Shown here: piece after piece, positions 41,970 through 54,178 of the stretch
Numbering within the stretch: the stretch's first letter is position 1
Layout: each line of letters opens with the position of its first letter
Assembly: GCA_030247855.1 (NCBI GenBank)
Contig: JAPDRN010000021.1
Coordinates: 1-64,000 of the forward strand
Length of the DNA stretch: 64,000 nt
Origin: Knufia peltigerae
Taxonomy: Eukaryota; Ascomycota; Eurotiomycetes; Chaetothyriales; Trichomeriaceae
Direction of reading: 5' to 3'
The notes under the pieces: generated by a model
Seen by the model: the letters and a program-made list of their open reading frames with translations, nothing else
Database searches by the model: none
What the model was told of the DNA's origin: nothing
Position numbers and translations under genes: made by a program

Positions 41970-43005
41970 CGATTGGAAATCTGCGATATGCTTGGAGATG
42001 ATGTTAATCTTCCAAGCAGCAAGTCGACGTGAGGATCGAAATTAACCCGCCTGGCTGTGTAGTAGCCTGGAAACACTGAGTAGAGTTTTGTCCAAAATTT
42101 TTAGAATGCCACAAGGACGAATGCAACTGGAAGTAATGGAAATTTGATGTCCGTGCAAAACCTCATGCGTCTTGGAAGAGGTGAGCTTATTACCGACACC
42201 AAGAATGTGTGATATCTGAATAGTGAGATGGTTTCAGGCAGGCAGACTTTGGCTTCCTAACATGATATTGGGCTTCCGGAATCTAAAGCAGCGACTTGTT
42301 TATTGGTACAAGTCTGGACTTCGCTGTAGAGAGCGCAGAGTCCAGGTGCACAAAGCGGCATCAACTTCCACCAGATTATGTAACCACACCTTGGCATTTT
42401 TGGAAACCTCAGTGCATTCATCTCCTCGCGCTTTTGCTGCCTTGACCTGCGCCTCACTTCACTCATCTCCCTCAAATGTTGTCTTCCCTTCAAGGATGGC
42501 TTGAGCAGGAGTAAGGAAGCCGACAGTGTTGAATGCAGACTTCAGACAAACCTCTCCTTCAAAGTACGATTGGCGACAAACATCCTGCGAACCTGCACTC
42601 CTCTCAACGCAGTCAGCCCTTTGCTAGCCTGTCCTCCGCCTTGCCTTGTTCGAGCTTTTCCAAAGCAGTGTGTAAACATTGTCACTGATATTGGTCTGTA
42701 CATTGCTGTACATTGACTGCGGCCAACAACCTTACCGACAGAACTTTGCAAACTCAGTTTGGCAGGTCGACCAACCTTCCCGAACCTTGACTGTAGCCAT
42801 CGCAATTGTGGAATCCATGGCGCCCTTTAGGCTATTCTGTGTTGGCTCGTTCGATGAGCAAGAGATCGTGTGAAACAAAGGACAACAATATCGCAGCGTT
42901 AGCTTTTGCTCTCGCTCGTGCCACCTACACTCTTTTTCAATCCTCGGCTTGGTGAATTTTCCCTCACGGCTGTTGGACACGACGTGACGAATTTCCTTGG
43001 ACAAA
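41970..43005. other. Divergent promoter region, zinc-knuckle gene / R3H gene
   Basis: 1.04 kb with several open frames below 95 codons and no family resemblance. Stretches near 42900-43000 are pyrimidine-rich. No gene supported. Confidence 0.6.
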
Positions 43006-45541
43006 ATGGCGTCTTCTCGGGTTGGACCAGGTCCGCCGAAATTATCGTTTGCAAAGGTGAGCTCCCAGTCTGAGTATTATCGTCGCTGAATGCGCTCTAA
43101 TTTTTCATTTCAGGTTGCGGCTATGCGTGCACCCACAGTGCCAATGCCCAATTCCCATTTGACCGAAGACAAGAAGCCTCGTTCGACTGATATTGACAAC
43201 ACACAAAACTCAGCTCCACAAAATCCGTTGCAACCCACAACCTCGCCGAGGGAAAGTGACGGGCTCCCACTATCAACCATTGACACAAATACGCAGTCAG
43301 AATACGTGACGAATGCCATTCAGGGGTTGTCACTGGTCCAAGGAGCTGCTACTGCACCACCTGGGTCGCAAAGTGCGGACAGTGGAGAGTCGCTTGAAGA
43401 TGACCAATCGCAACTCTCCAATTCCTCGATCAAACAGCAAAGTTTCGATACCAAGAGCATGGCGTCGGTGACTACATTTGCAATGGATGAGAAGGAGAGC
43501 ATTCGTCCAGATGACAGTGCTAGTGTCAGAGCTGCAGAAGATGATGAAGCTTCGAGCGCACCAAGCCGAGAAATGAGTTTTACTCGCGACAATGAACGTC
43601 TGAATCAGAGACCAATGCCCTCAGGGGTTACGATTGCCGCTCGCCGTTACCATACGTTGACTTTGACAAATCCTCCACGATTTGGGGATCTCCCAGTCAT
43701 TCCTATGTTACGAGGAGGAGCCGACGAGCAAAACCATTCCGAGGGCACTGGTCCACAACAGATTGGTGTGCAGGAACGAACAGCCTCGCTTCCCGTTGCG
43801 CCAGATGAGAAACTTCTAGATGCACTGGCAAGCCCGAAGGACCGCCTCTCTTTACTGCAGTTGGAGGAAAAATTTCTCGGTCTGCTCGCCAATTCTGAGT
43901 AAGTGTGCCGTCCTAGGCTCATATCATGGTCTAACAATGAGTAGGAGCATGTTTTTAGATTTGCCTCCCCAAAACGGATTTGCTCGATTGTTGACACACA
44001 AGCTTGCGGATTATTACTCGCTTGCCCATCACACAAATGATGACAGCACGTCCATCAGGGTCTTCAAGACTGCGTCAGCCTCTCGGTAAGCACATCATTG
44101 CCGCAAGATTTTCATTGCTGACTATGACAGGCCAACTCCATTACACGTCCTTGCTCAGTCAATCCCCGCTGGACCATCTCAACCTCCATCCGCCATGGCA
44201 GTCAAGATTATGCGTCGAGCTGGCCTAGGCCCTCGTCAAGGATCGGCTGGTGGTAGTACACCTGCCAGTTCGTCCGCGCCCTCCAAAGCCACCTCGGAAG
44301 CTGGTGTCGAGACAAACAGCGAAGAGGGTGTTTTGTCCCCTGCTGAAACTCCTAACAAGGACAAATCCAAGTTGACTCGAGAGGAGCGAGAGGCCCAGTA
44401 CAAAGCTGCTAGGGAACGAATCTTTGGTGACTTTCAAGAGTCTGTGACGAGCGAAAATACATCTACTGGAGACAATTCGGCCAGCATGTCTCGATCTAGT
44501 TCATCGAGCGGCAGAAGAAAGACACGTAAGCAAAAGACTCCAAAGGATGACAGCTTCGAGGCCCGATCCGCATACATTCCAAGCTATGCTCCAATGCACA
44601 TGCAACAGATGCAGCAGCATTACCAGCCTCAGTATTCTGATCAGGTGTTTCCAAATGCATACCAAGGCGCTGGGAATACGTATGGTACAGGCATGAATTA
44701 TGGTACTACACCAACCCAATCTTACCCCCAGTTTGAGCCACCTATGCCATATAACAGTATGGGTTATGGTCCCAACAACAATCAGCAATATAGTACACCG
44801 GACTCTTGGTCGTCTGTGCAGTCGACTCCTGGAAATGGGTTTATGAACTATTCTTCGTCCCCAACCTCCGGCTACTCTCAGGGTATGCCACCAACGATGA
44901 TGGGACAGATGAACAACCCATACATGCAACAATCACCGCAAGGAATGCAACAGTCTTCGGGTTGGATGAACAACCAGTTTCAAAATTCTTACTATCCATC
45001 ATCTGGCAATCCAGGCTCAAACATGAATGGCTGGCAGGGTTATCAGCCCGACCCAGTAACGAACAATGGGGCCTCATACGCATATCGTCAAGGTGCTGGG
45101 CAAAATTACAACGCCAACGCATCATACAACATGCAAAATCCTATGCAAGGGTACTCTCGAACCTTGTTCAATCCACAGACTCGGTCGTTCGTTCCCAATA
45201 CCGCGACCGGCCGCACCGGTGGTCGAGGTGGACGGAAGAAGCCGTCACCACCATCGAGCCAAACCCGAGGCAGCAATATCGCGAGACCTTTCAGCAGCGA
45301 TGTTTCCGGCGCTAGTAGCGTATCCTCGCGGGGGTTCGACAAACCCGCACCCAGTTTTGCCTCGCCCATGCCAAAGGAAGACTCGTTGCAGCAGAAGTAT
45401 GGTGCACCTGCTCATCTTCCAAAGAAGCCTCCCCCGTCTCAGGTCCCTCCTTCTTTCGACGTTGAGACACTGGCAAGCAATGGAGGACCCATGACTCTGA
45501 ACGGTGCGAACAAAGCTCCTGCTGGTGCGTCTCTCACATGA
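43006..45541 (+). CDS. R3H and SUZ domain RNA-binding protein
   Basis: Seen: four exons, 43006-43056, 43114-43898, 43945-44085 and 44131-45541, all GT-AG and in phase, giving 795 residues. It starts MASSRVGPGPPKLSFAKVAA. The R3H domain spans exons 2-4 (EKFLGLLANSE, FLDLPPQNGFARLLTHKLAD, YYSLAHHTNDD, then RVFKTASASRPTPLHVLAQ). A SUZ-like motif follows (LTREEREAQYKAARERIFGDF). The C-terminal half is Tyr/Gln/Pro/Asn/Met-rich low-complexity sequence with a small RG-rich patch (RTGGRGGRKK), prone to phase separation. Known: R3H-SUZ proteins bind single-stranded RNA and act in mRNA fate. The last codons are uncertain: a GTGCGT donor shortly before the stop could splice to an AG near 45585 and change the final residues. 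Confidence 0.88.
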
Positions 45542-46554
45542 GTCACGGCCTTTTTTCTTTCTTGCTGCAAAATGCATCAGCAGCGCATCAGCGGTATCCT
45601 GCTCGAATGGACATGGGATTTTCTTTTTTTTCGACGAAGAAAAAGAAGAATTAGAAAAAGAAAAGGGCCCAACCGGTGGCATTTGAAGTGTATGGAGTAA
45701 AAGGGGAAAAAGGCGTATTGAAACAAAAATTTAAGGTATCATTGTGTTAGTTGCAAACCCAACACAAATACAATACCCCCCATGGTTAACTTGAGTGGGT
45801 TTCTCTCCAAAGTGGGAATTGATTGCATGGCATCATCATCATTGTCGTCGTCGTCGTCATCATCGCATGGGACTGGAAAGGGTCGAGGAATAAGGATTTG
45901 GTTTTCACAAGAGGAGCCACTGCCACCACCACCACCACCACCAACCGGATGGTCAAAGGGAAGAATGGGAAGTGCAAAAGAACGAGCTCGGCGCAAAAAA
46001 AGAGATAAAGAATTCACTTCATCACACAATTTTTCTTTTCCAGTCGAGCCCTTCTTCTTGTTTTGTCTGATTTGGTCTCGTTTGTGAAGAGGATAGATAA
46101 CTCACCGAAGGGGACGAGCTGGTTTGACCATTTGCACGTTACGTGTAGAAGTTTGGTGATCCCATTCTCGTTTGCTGATCAGACGAGTACGGCTAGTTTC
46201 CTGCCTACGTGACCTAGAGAATCCGTATTGTATATAATTTCTTGGGATTTTCTGGTATCCATAATGTATTGAAGGTCCCATGTCCTCCCAAATTAGGACC
46301 ACGCCGACGCTATGCCACTGCCTTGTTTTATTCTTCCATTTCCACCCCTGGTGACCTGGCCTTACTCTCTCTCTCTCTTTGTATATAGCTCGTATATGAT
46401 GTTGATGATGTTGCGTACTATGACCAGGTTCGATTTCCACATCAAAGCCCTCTGTTTTCTCCCCTTCCACACCAGTATCTTTCTCTCCAACACCCAAATT
46501 TGCCCTGAAGTGGATAAATACACCAATGGTCAAACCAGCCCGTCAGGTCTGATC
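45542..46554. other. Convergent 3' region with ATC/GTC and CCA repeats
   Basis: 1.01 kb between convergent stops. Contains poly-pyrimidine runs, an ATC/GTC run (about 45829-45865), a CCA run (about 45927-45945) and CT repeats (about 46364-46378). The largest open frames come from these repeats. No gene supported. Confidence 0.6.
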
Positions 46555-48411
46555 CTACTTTGGGGTGGTTGGTAGCTCGTCAAGTTCCAAAGCCTCGACA
46601 GTTCCACCGTCGTCATGCCCATCCTTGGGGGTCGCCTCCCCACGTTCATCGTCATCGTCATCATCATCGTATGCTTCGTGAATGTCATGATCCTGCATCA
46701 ATCCAACCACCTCTTCGGTGACTTCGTTTTCTTTCCCACCCGTACTCTCGGTAAGCACTACAGACGACCCGGGGAGCACAGCATCGTCGACGCCTGTGTG
46801 AGATGATGTCGTTGTCGTCTCTTCGTCACGTGCCGCGGCGACCCAGATGGCTCCGGCCAAGATGAGACCGCTGCCAATCCAACTCATTGCGGTGGGTGTG
46901 ATTTTGAAAAAGACCCTGTCGCTCGCCAGCGCGAAAAGCATCTGGACATACACCATACTCGTCGCTCTCGTCCCAGAACCCGCCGCGGTCGGCCTGGGGA
47001 TAGACTGGAACCTGAAGCTTTCATGGGGGACATTAGGCCTGTCCGGGTCATGATTCTCCACGTCTCCTGTCTTGGCAAAGGAAAGATGATGCTCTGGCGG
47101 CGGCGGCACTGACGCCTCTGAAGGCAATGACGGTCCACCATAAGTAAGGCCGGCCGTCAGCAGAAATTGCATCACGAAGCCAAACAGTCCGAGACTGATC
47201 AGCAACGTCCATTCGATCAAATTACCTGGCAGTCGAAACTTGACGTCGGGAAAGACGATCAAACAGAACATGGAAACGATGGTGCACCAGACACTAAAGT
47301 AATTGATGCTGATGAAGGCATGGGCTCGTGTGCCTATGGCGCGAATGGAGGTAAAGGCACCAGTCGAACCGAGAACACCTACCATTGCAATGGCAATGGC
47401 CAGCAAGTGTTCATGTGGGGTCGGGCCTTGTTCAGGCTGCTCTTGGGTCATGGTTGAATTTCTCGCCGCCGAGGTCCCGGGACCACCTGATGACGGTGAT
47501 GATGTCGAGTCAGAAGTGCTCGATGCAAACAGCGAGGCTGGCTGGGCAATGAAGATAACACCAATCAGGCTGACAAAGCCAGCGAGCTGCTGCTGTTTGG
47601 TGAAGGTCTCTCCTGGAATGACAAAACTGCAGAGGTAACAGCTGAGTATGGGGGAGAGAAATGTCAAGACCGTGGCTTCACTGAGGGGCAAGTACAAGAG
47701 ACTGAAGTACATGCCAAACACCCCAAAAAATCCACACAAGCCTCGTGACACGAGCAACCACCGCACGTCTCTGGGACCCAGGGGAAAGTCAGGGATGGAC
47801 TTGGTATAGAGACCATACGCCGTACATAACGCGGCGGTAATGGACTGACGGACAAAGAGGATTTGGTATGGATGCATGGGCTCGCCATGGGACCCCGCCG
47901 TTTCGAGGAGTTGGGTGCTCACGTTCATTCCCACGCCAAAGAATTGGGCAAGGATCACGAGCATGGCGCCATAGTTGAAGATGTAGAATTTGTGCAAGGC
48001 GACGGCGAAGCGGGACCAGAACGAGGTTGCTGGTGGTCGTCTGGCATCTTCAGGTACACTGCGGATGAGAGGACGGGTGTTCCGTAACTCTTCTGAATGG
48101 AACGATAACTCGGATAGTTCGGTGAAGGTGCTGTCGAGGGAGGGTCGGAAGGTCGGATGGAATGCAGGGACGTCAAGATAGGATTTCCTGGCGTCGTTTC
48201 GAATAGGTGGAGTGGTGGCTGCGGGAGTGGAGGACGACGACGACGACGACGATGAGGTTATCGAGGGTTCGCCAAGGGATTGATTCACATCGTTTCTTGG
48301 TGATACATTGGAAGTGTCAGGGTTGGGCAATGACATGTTCCACGAGTAAATGTCCGTTCTAGCCCATTCATTTGTGATCGAGTCGAGAAGACGGAAAAAG
48401 TCGCCGGGCAA
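46555..48411 (-). CDS. EamA-family (drug/metabolite transporter, SLC35G-like) membrane protein
   Basis: A single frame of 618 residues; Met26 (MSLPNPDTSN, at 48336) is an equally likely start. Residues about 1-140 are a disordered Ser-rich cytosolic tail with a polyserine run. About ten TM segments follow, starting with YGAMLVILAQFFGVGMN and including SRGLCGFFGVFGMYFSLLYLPLSEATVLTFLSPIL, the EamA signature, and AGFVSLIGVIFIAQP. The second EamA repeat is interrupted by a long hydrophilic loop (about residues 450-500) before MVYVQMLFALASD and MSWIGSGLILAGAIWVAAA. The C-terminus is acidic (seven Asp in a row). Known: relatives are SLC35G or YOR-type DMT proteins with unknown substrates, in plasma or organelle membranes. 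Confidence 0.87.
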   Translation of the reverse strand: MPGDFFRLLDSITNEWARTDIYSWNMSLPNPDTSNVSPRNDVNQSLGEPSITSSSSSSSSSTPAATTPPIRNDARKSYLDVPAFHPTFRPSLDSTFTELSELSFHSEELRNTRPLIRSVPEDARRPPATSFWSRFAVALHKFYIFNYGAMLVILAQFFGVGMNVSTQLLETAGSHGEPMHPYQILFVRQSITAALCTAYGLYTKSIPDFPLGPRDVRWLLVSRGLCGFFGVFGMYFSLLYLPLSEATVLTFLSPILSCYLCSFVIPGETFTKQQQLAGFVSLIGVIFIAQPASLFASSTSDSTSSPSSGGPGTSAARNSTMTQEQPEQGPTPHEHLLAIAIAMVGVLGSTGAFTSIRAIGTRAHAFISINYFSVWCTIVSMFCLIVFPDVKFRLPGNLIEWTLLISLGLFGFVMQFLLTAGLTYGGPSLPSEASVPPPPEHHLSFAKTGDVENHDPDRPNVPHESFRFQSIPRPTAAGSGTRATSMVYVQMLFALASDRVFFKITPTAMSWIGSGLILAGAIWVAAARDEETTTTSSHTGVDDAVLPGSSVVLTESTGGKENEVTEEVVGLMQDHDIHEAYDDDDDDDERGEATPKDGHDDGGTVEALELDELPTTPK

Positions 48412-49230
48412 TGAACGATCCGGTCGGAGGGTATTTTAGTAAAGGACTGAATACGATGACGATACACGTGTAGGTGGCCGTGAGTGAGAAACAGGTCGTT
48501 GAAGAGTGGACAACCAAAAAACGAGAACATAAAAACAGAAAGAGAGAATATCAGAGTCATTGAGGACGCCCAGAAAAGGTACTCACTCAACTCACTCGAA
48601 TCTCCATAATGGACTATCGCCGGGATGCACACAAACTGCTTATTATGCAGGGAATCAAAAGGCGCGGCGAGTTAGAATGAAAGGGTCTCGTGAGGGACGG
48701 CGGTTTAGCGGGCTGCAGACCTGAGTATGACAGACACAGCAATGATTGTCGGCGTCTTTGTCACTTATTGGAGGCCCAAGTCTGGAGTATGGAGTATCAA
48801 TGCCCGCTGAGTCCGGAGCGATCAGGGCTAAACATGGTCTGGTCCGGGTATCGGATGCGCCCAACGGAGAACAACACGAGGTCTAGCCAACTCACTCCCC
48901 AATGAGAAGAGAGATACGAATGCTCTCCATGAGGCTCAGAATGCAGGATGCTGCTGGCCGGGCCGCCAGAAAAGGGAAAAGAGACCGGGGTACAGAGACT
49001 CAGCAGGGTAGAGAGCAGGGCGTAGATGCAGTGATGATGCACTGTAAGTCGCACAGAGTATAGGAACTAACCATGAGTGAGCAGTCAGTCCCTAGAGAAC
49101 GTACTTTGTTCTCCATGGGGTACTTTTCCACGTTGGTTTCACAAGAAAGACGAGACCAAGGAGCAGGGGATGATGCGATGTAGTACATTGTGATTACAGC
49201 CCTCTAGAGTATACCAACATAACGACAAAT
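48412..49230. other. Intergenic region, EamA transporter promoter / Nem1 3' flank
   Basis: 0.8 kb, no coding exon supported on either strand. C/T-rich on the minus strand close to the transporter start. Confidence 0.6.
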
Positions 49231-50834
49231 CTACGAGGCTGCGTCTGCCTCTCCTCGTCGAAGGGCTAGCAGAGCCCTCACATCCGTCACGTACTGCAAA
49301 GCCTCTAACATGGGTATCAAATGGAGCAAATCATTATCCGTCGGATCATTGATCCATCCCTCAATCGGTATCGCGTTGTCTAGCACGGACAATGTCAGCT
49401 TCCTTGTTTTGGAATCAAGTCTCCTCGTCGTTCCTCGCACTCACCTTCGTGGAAAATGTAACTGACTGGACTGTTATCCAGAATCATCACCTTGCTCAAA
49501 TCTGGCTCGATGCTGCTCAGGTCCTTGATGTAAGCTCCGTTTCTGAAAGTACAATGCTGTCGATAATACCGCCCGACAAAATATTTACGCTCTTGCTCTA
49601 GCCAGTCAATGACGGGATCCGCATATTCCTGGACCGAAGCAGTAAAGACGACGAGCTTGTACCACTTGGAGATTTTGCGGAGGAACTCGTCACAATGGGG
49701 TCGTTTGTGCACGTAATACAGGATGGGATGTTGTGGTCCCAGAACCGAGGCGACCTGGCCAGGCTGGGGTGAACTGAGAGCAACAGGCACGTTCAACTTC
49801 ACTTCGACCATATGACCAGAAGACATGCGACCGCCCTTAGCCAGAGAATGGATGAGTGTTTCATCGAGATCTAGAATCAACGTCTTTTGCTGTAATGGTG
49901 CCGAACCACGGGTAGGTGGACGGGGAACAAGGTTGGCATATGAGGGTTGCCTTCGCGGGATGAGAGGTCTTGGTGGATGTGGCGCATGCGGGTATCGCGT
50001 TATCTTAAGTGATGGGGAAGGAGAAGTTGGTGACTTGATGCTGTCGACAGTCAAAGTGCCGTTGTCACCCAGTGGACTTGCAGCTTTCTTTTGCCTGCGT
50101 CGCTTCAAGGCAGGGTCGGTCTGTTCCTTGATACGAATAGACGATCTCCGTGTTTCTGACTCCTCGCGTCCGCTCTTCTCCCTCTTCGGTTTGATCTTCC
50201 GCGAAGCTTTCTCGGCCTTCCGGAGCTCAGAGTCCGAATCCGACGTGGTGTTCATCGAGTCGGACGAGTAAGAGTGTCGTAGTTTGGTATCCTGCAGTGC
50301 GCGGTGCGTGGGCTTCTCCAAGCTCCAGGTGCTATCATGGATACCACCGGCAAGACCATTGGCTCCAGCTGTAGTGCTACTGGAGATTCGATCTCGTCGC
50401 CGCCATCGTGGTGCCGGGGAAAGCTTGCCATCTGGGTCTCTCAGGTATCTGGCGACATAGACAATGGGGGCTCCAATGGCAGTCAGGATAGCAGTTATAG
50501 CGTCTGTCAGTCTCTTCACGAATGCCCGCCAGCCATGGGATTCGTTTGCCAAAGCTGCCTTTTCGTCATGGCCTAGCAGCGGCTCCTGCTCCTCGTCGTC
50601 CTTAATTGGAACATCCTCATCGTCCGCAGAGGGTGACGCACCCAGGATGTCCGACAGTTCACCATCGCTCTCGTGTTTGATCTGAGCTGTACGGTCGTCG
50701 CTGTATGATCTTCCCCTATGATGATCTTCACCGTAACCTCTCTTGAGCGGCTCGCCTTGGGATCTCGAACGAGGACGTGTGGGTGTTGGGCTTTGTCCGA
50801 TGACCCGGGATGAGATGAGGTTGAGTGAGTTCAT
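49231..50834 (-). CDS. nem1: Nem1-like nuclear-envelope/ER phosphatase, FCP1 homology domain
   Basis: Seen: exon 1 is 50834-49445 and exon 2 is 49379-49231, joined by a 65-bp intron, giving 512 residues. I start at MNSLNLISSRVIG (50834); the frame is open 31 codons further up. The N-terminal half is disordered, with one hydrophobic stretch (AITAILTAIGAPIVYVARYL) that can anchor it. The C-terminal FCP1/HAD domain has the catalytic DLDETLIHS (D322, D324, T326), YVHKRPHCDEFLRKISKWY, VVFTASVQEYADPVID, RQHCTFRNGAYIKDLS, VMILDNSPVSYIFH and, in exon 2, DNAIPIEGWINDPTDNDLL. Known: Nem1 with Spo7 dephosphorylates the lipin Pah1, controlling the balance of phospholipid and triacylglycerol synthesis and nuclear shape. 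All HAD residues are intact. Confidence 0.93.
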
Positions 50835-51606
50835 CCTCCAGCGCGGATGTCGCGCAGACGGGTGACCGGTCGGAGAGAGAGCGCAGGTACCTGGCAGAAT
50901 ATACCTCTTTAAGCACTCGGTTGACAATTGGAAAATGATGTTATGACAAGGGCATGTCGGAGGTCAAAGTACAGCGGAAAACGAAGGTGGGGAGGTGGGA
51001 GGGTCGATTCGAGCGGAATAACGACGCGAAATAAGTGTTGCTTGAGAAATCACATAGTCGGGGTGTCGTGAACAATGAACCGAGAGTCGCCAGAAGGCCA
51101 GATACAAAGTAATTGGATCAAGGGTGGTGGAAGAAGATGACAAGGATAATGCTGGTAGGATGAAACAGAAGAACCAGAAGCAGTTGTGGTGGTGGGGGAG
51201 GATGAGGAGGATGTTTTTGGTGGCTGGAATCGTTCCGTATGGAGATGGAGAGAAGATCGTGAGCAGCTCGTCGGATGATGCTGTTTCTCAAGATGCCGAA
51301 AAGGAAGAAAGAGAGAGAGAGAGAGACCCGCATTTTCGAATACGAGTCATATTCCGGAGTATTTCTCTATAACATTTTTTTGGTGAGACACTGTACACGA
51401 GTGACGACCATACAATTTACATACCACCACTACTACGACAAACAAACGCATCATTCGAGCCAGACTTGTCGCAAATAATTCGACGTTTCCAACACGCCGA
51501 GGAAGCCTCAAATCCAACCACACGACAGGACTGCAAATAAATATCCCACAACTGACTACGACCGCCTCGTTGATATTCCCACGCCCACATATCAAGGGCT
51601 GCCATC
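50835..51606. other. Divergent promoter region, Nem1 / eIF2B beta
   Basis: 0.77 kb between divergent starts. Contains a GA repeat (about 51308-51327) and A-rich stretches; no coding exon. Confidence 0.6.
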
Positions 51607-53062
51607 ATGGCCCCTTCAGGAGCACCTCTGACTCCCGGCTTTGGTACTTTTCAAAGAATTCTATCTACTGAACCCATCGACTCTTCCGTAACATACCTTG
51701 TCTCGTGAGTCTTGCACTTTATATTCTTTTGGCATCCTTCCTCGAGATCTCGCTAATTCTGCCCCCAGTCTTTTCAAGCGACGACAGATCAAAGGCTCGA
51801 AACGATGCGCTGTCGCAACCACCCTCCTTCTCCTTCGCACAGTCGAACTCACCAAGCAAGCCGATTCCGAAAGACTGATACAGAGGGTCACCGAGGTTGG
51901 CAAAAAGTTGATGAACGCTGCGCCGCATGAGCCGTCTGTTGGAAACATCGTCCGGAGAGTCCTGGGTATAATCCGAGAAGAAGATGAAGACGATGCGGCA
52001 GCCGGCGGCGATGGGGGAAGCGCAGAGAGCGATGCAGGTCTCGACCCTCCTACGCCCATAGAACGAACACACTTGTCGCATCAGTTCGCAGCCACCAGCG
52101 CTTCCTCCACCGCCAGCCCGTCACCACAACGAGGCATGTCGTCCCGCCCTCCGCTCCTCTCCTCTCACACAGGCGCCCCGGGCGGTGCTCGCCCCGTCAC
52201 GTCCATGTTCAGCATCATCTCCCACCCGACCATGCGAGCGTCAGGCGTCGAGTCCCCGATTCAAGGCAGTGGCAACGTCACGCCCCGAATGAGCGTGTCC
52301 GGGACCTTGTCGAACCTCCGGCAAGAAGTCATCAAGGGCATCAAAGAGATCATCGACGAGATCAGCGGGTCCGACGACGAGATCGCCTCTGCGGCCCTCG
52401 AACAGATCCACCCCCACGAGACCATCTTCACCTACTCCTCCTCCGTCACTGTCCAGAGATTCCTCCTTCGTGCCGCCTCGAAACGCAAGTTCACCGTCAT
52501 ACACGCCGAAGCCTACCCGAACAACTACCACAAGACGCACGCCCTCCTGACCGGCGGCCAGGACGGCACCGAGGACGACGATATGCTGCCCAACGAGTCC
52601 TTCTCGAAACCCTTGACGGCGGCCGGGATCTCGGTGGTCTTGGTCCCGGACTCTGCCATCTTCGCCGTCATGTCCCGCGCCACCAAGGTGATTCTCGACA
52701 CGCACGCCGTCCTGGCGAACGGCTCTCTGTTTGCGGCGGCTGGGTCCAAAGCCGTCATCAAAGCCGCCCGTTTCCACCGTGTCCCCGTCGTCGTCCTGGC
52801 CGCCACCCACAAGCTGTCGCCGACGTACCCTTATGACCCTCACTCGCTGATCGAGTACGGCGACCCCGGAAAGGTCGTCCCCTTGCAGGACGGCGAGCTA
52901 CACTCGGGACTAGACGTCGGCGTGAGGAATCCATTGTACGATTATGTCGAAGCGGGCGACGTTGATTTGTTCGTCACCAACCAGGTCCCCGCGGTCGTGA
53001 GCACGGGTTATCTCTATAGAGTGGTTAGGGAGCAGTATCACGACGAGGATCTGCAGCTGTGA
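51607..53062 (+). CDS. gcd7: Translation initiation factor eIF2B subunit beta (Gcd7)
   Basis: Seen: exon 1 is 51607-51704 and exon 2 is 51769-53062 (GT-AG, phase 2), giving 463 residues. N-terminal helices include SLFKRRQIKGSKRCAVATT and VGNIVRRVLGIIREE, then a low-complexity Ser/Pro linker (about residues 120-220). The C-terminal Rossmann-like IF-2B fold follows with HPHETIFTYSSSVTVQRFL, FTVIHAEAYP, ISVVLVPDSAIFAVMSRATKVILDTHAVLANGSLFAAAGS, ARFHRVPVVVLAATHKLSP and NPLYDYVEAGDVDLFVTN. The NPLYDYV end is diagnostic of the beta subunit. Known: part of the regulatory core of eIF2B, the nucleotide-exchange factor of eIF2, which senses phosphorylated eIF2 alpha. GC-rich codon use in the second half suggests high expression. 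Confidence 0.94.
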
Positions 53063-53401
53063 TGGCCGCAGAGGGAGGCCAGTGCTATTCTGATGGAAGC
53101 CCATATCTGAGGATGGTTCCCAGGTGTACGACGATGCCGTATCACTAGTCAGACGAAGTGTTCATTCATACATGATGCATGATCATGACACCGTTCTTAT
53201 TTTCCTGCTTCTCGGAACGTGGTGCTCCGGACGCTGGAGAAATGCTTGGAATTTACTGTGAGCAGATCGCCACGAGTTGATGTTTTGGCTTCAAAAATAA
53301 TTGACCAAAGCAACGTAATCTTATTGACATCGCTCTTCGAATTGATGGTACAATCAATATACATGACCTCTTTTCCAGGTCCAATCTTGTCCAGTCTAAA
53401 T
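53063..53401. other. Short convergent intergenic region
   Basis: 338 bp between convergent stops (eIF2B beta and bL17m). Nothing else seen. Confidence 0.6.
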
Positions 53402-54178
53402 TCAAACAATCTTGTCCGCCCCGACAGGTTGTCTCTTCAGCCTCCCGGGACCCTTTTTCTCTTCCCCTCTCACACCCGTGCGTCTGTTCTTCTCGCCCCT
53501 CACCCACTCGTAGGTGGTGCCGTCTTCTTCGAAGGCTTCTTTTTCCTCCAGACTCTGGTCCTCCATGGCGGTTTCCAACTTTTTGATCTCCTCTTCGAGC
53601 GCCTCTTCACCTCCGTCTCGGAACCTCGTGACTTTACGAATGTTGACCGCCGTGAGTTCGTGCATCGGCAGGTTCTCTTTCCGTTGTCTCACGATGGCTT
53701 TGGCGGTCATACTGAACCGCATATCTCTAGGTCCGTCGATGAGACTCAGAATGGCCGACGGGGCCTGGTCTTCGCGGACGGGTTCCTGGCGCAAGAGGCG
53801 CGTGTAACCACCGGGTCTGTGTTCGTAACGTTTGCGCAGGGTGTCGAAAAGTTTCTCCATGTGTCGATCTGGTTCCTGCAGCACCCGATGACCACATTAG
53901 TACTTGTCTTGTGTGTTATGCATGTGACCGCTTGCAGCAGTCATGCCTGGACCAGTTTGAAAACGTACAAAAAATATAGACTTGGCCCTTTGACGGGCAG
54001 CATTTGTGTTCTTCTTCCCCAGGGTGATCATCTTTTCGGCCAGTCGTTGTGCCTCTTTTGCTTTGGCGTAAGTCGTGGATATTGATTCATTTGCGATCAA
54101 AGATGTGACGAGGTTGCGGAGGAGGGCCCGTCGGTGGGCAGAGTTCCTCGACAGATGTCGATATTTTATCGAAGACAT
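53402..54178 (-). CDS. Mitochondrial large-subunit ribosomal protein bL17m
   Basis: Seen: exon 1 is 54178-53969 (70 codons) and exon 2 is 53875-53402 (158 codons), giving 227 residues. It starts KYRHLSRNSAHRRALLRNLVTSLI, the hallmark of bacterial L17, with ESISTTYAKAKEAQRLAEKMITLGKK, then the join SIFF-EPDRHMEKLFDTLRKRY and the conserved RPGGYTRLLRQEP. A C-terminal extension of about 100 residues, rich in Glu and Lys, is usual for fungal mitochondrial versions. No cleavable presequence precedes the L17 core, as in yeast relatives. Known: located at the exit-tunnel side of the mitochondrial large subunit. Confidence 0.92.

Noticed and set aside
45816..45945. Possible poly-Ser/poly-Pro or poly-Asp coding segment between two genes
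   Set aside because: Low-complexity ATC/GTC and CCA repeats open several frames at once; no conserved sequence on either side.
52241..52843. 200-codon minus-strand frame in the eIF2B beta gene
   Set aside because: Antisense shadow of a well-supported gene on the other strand.
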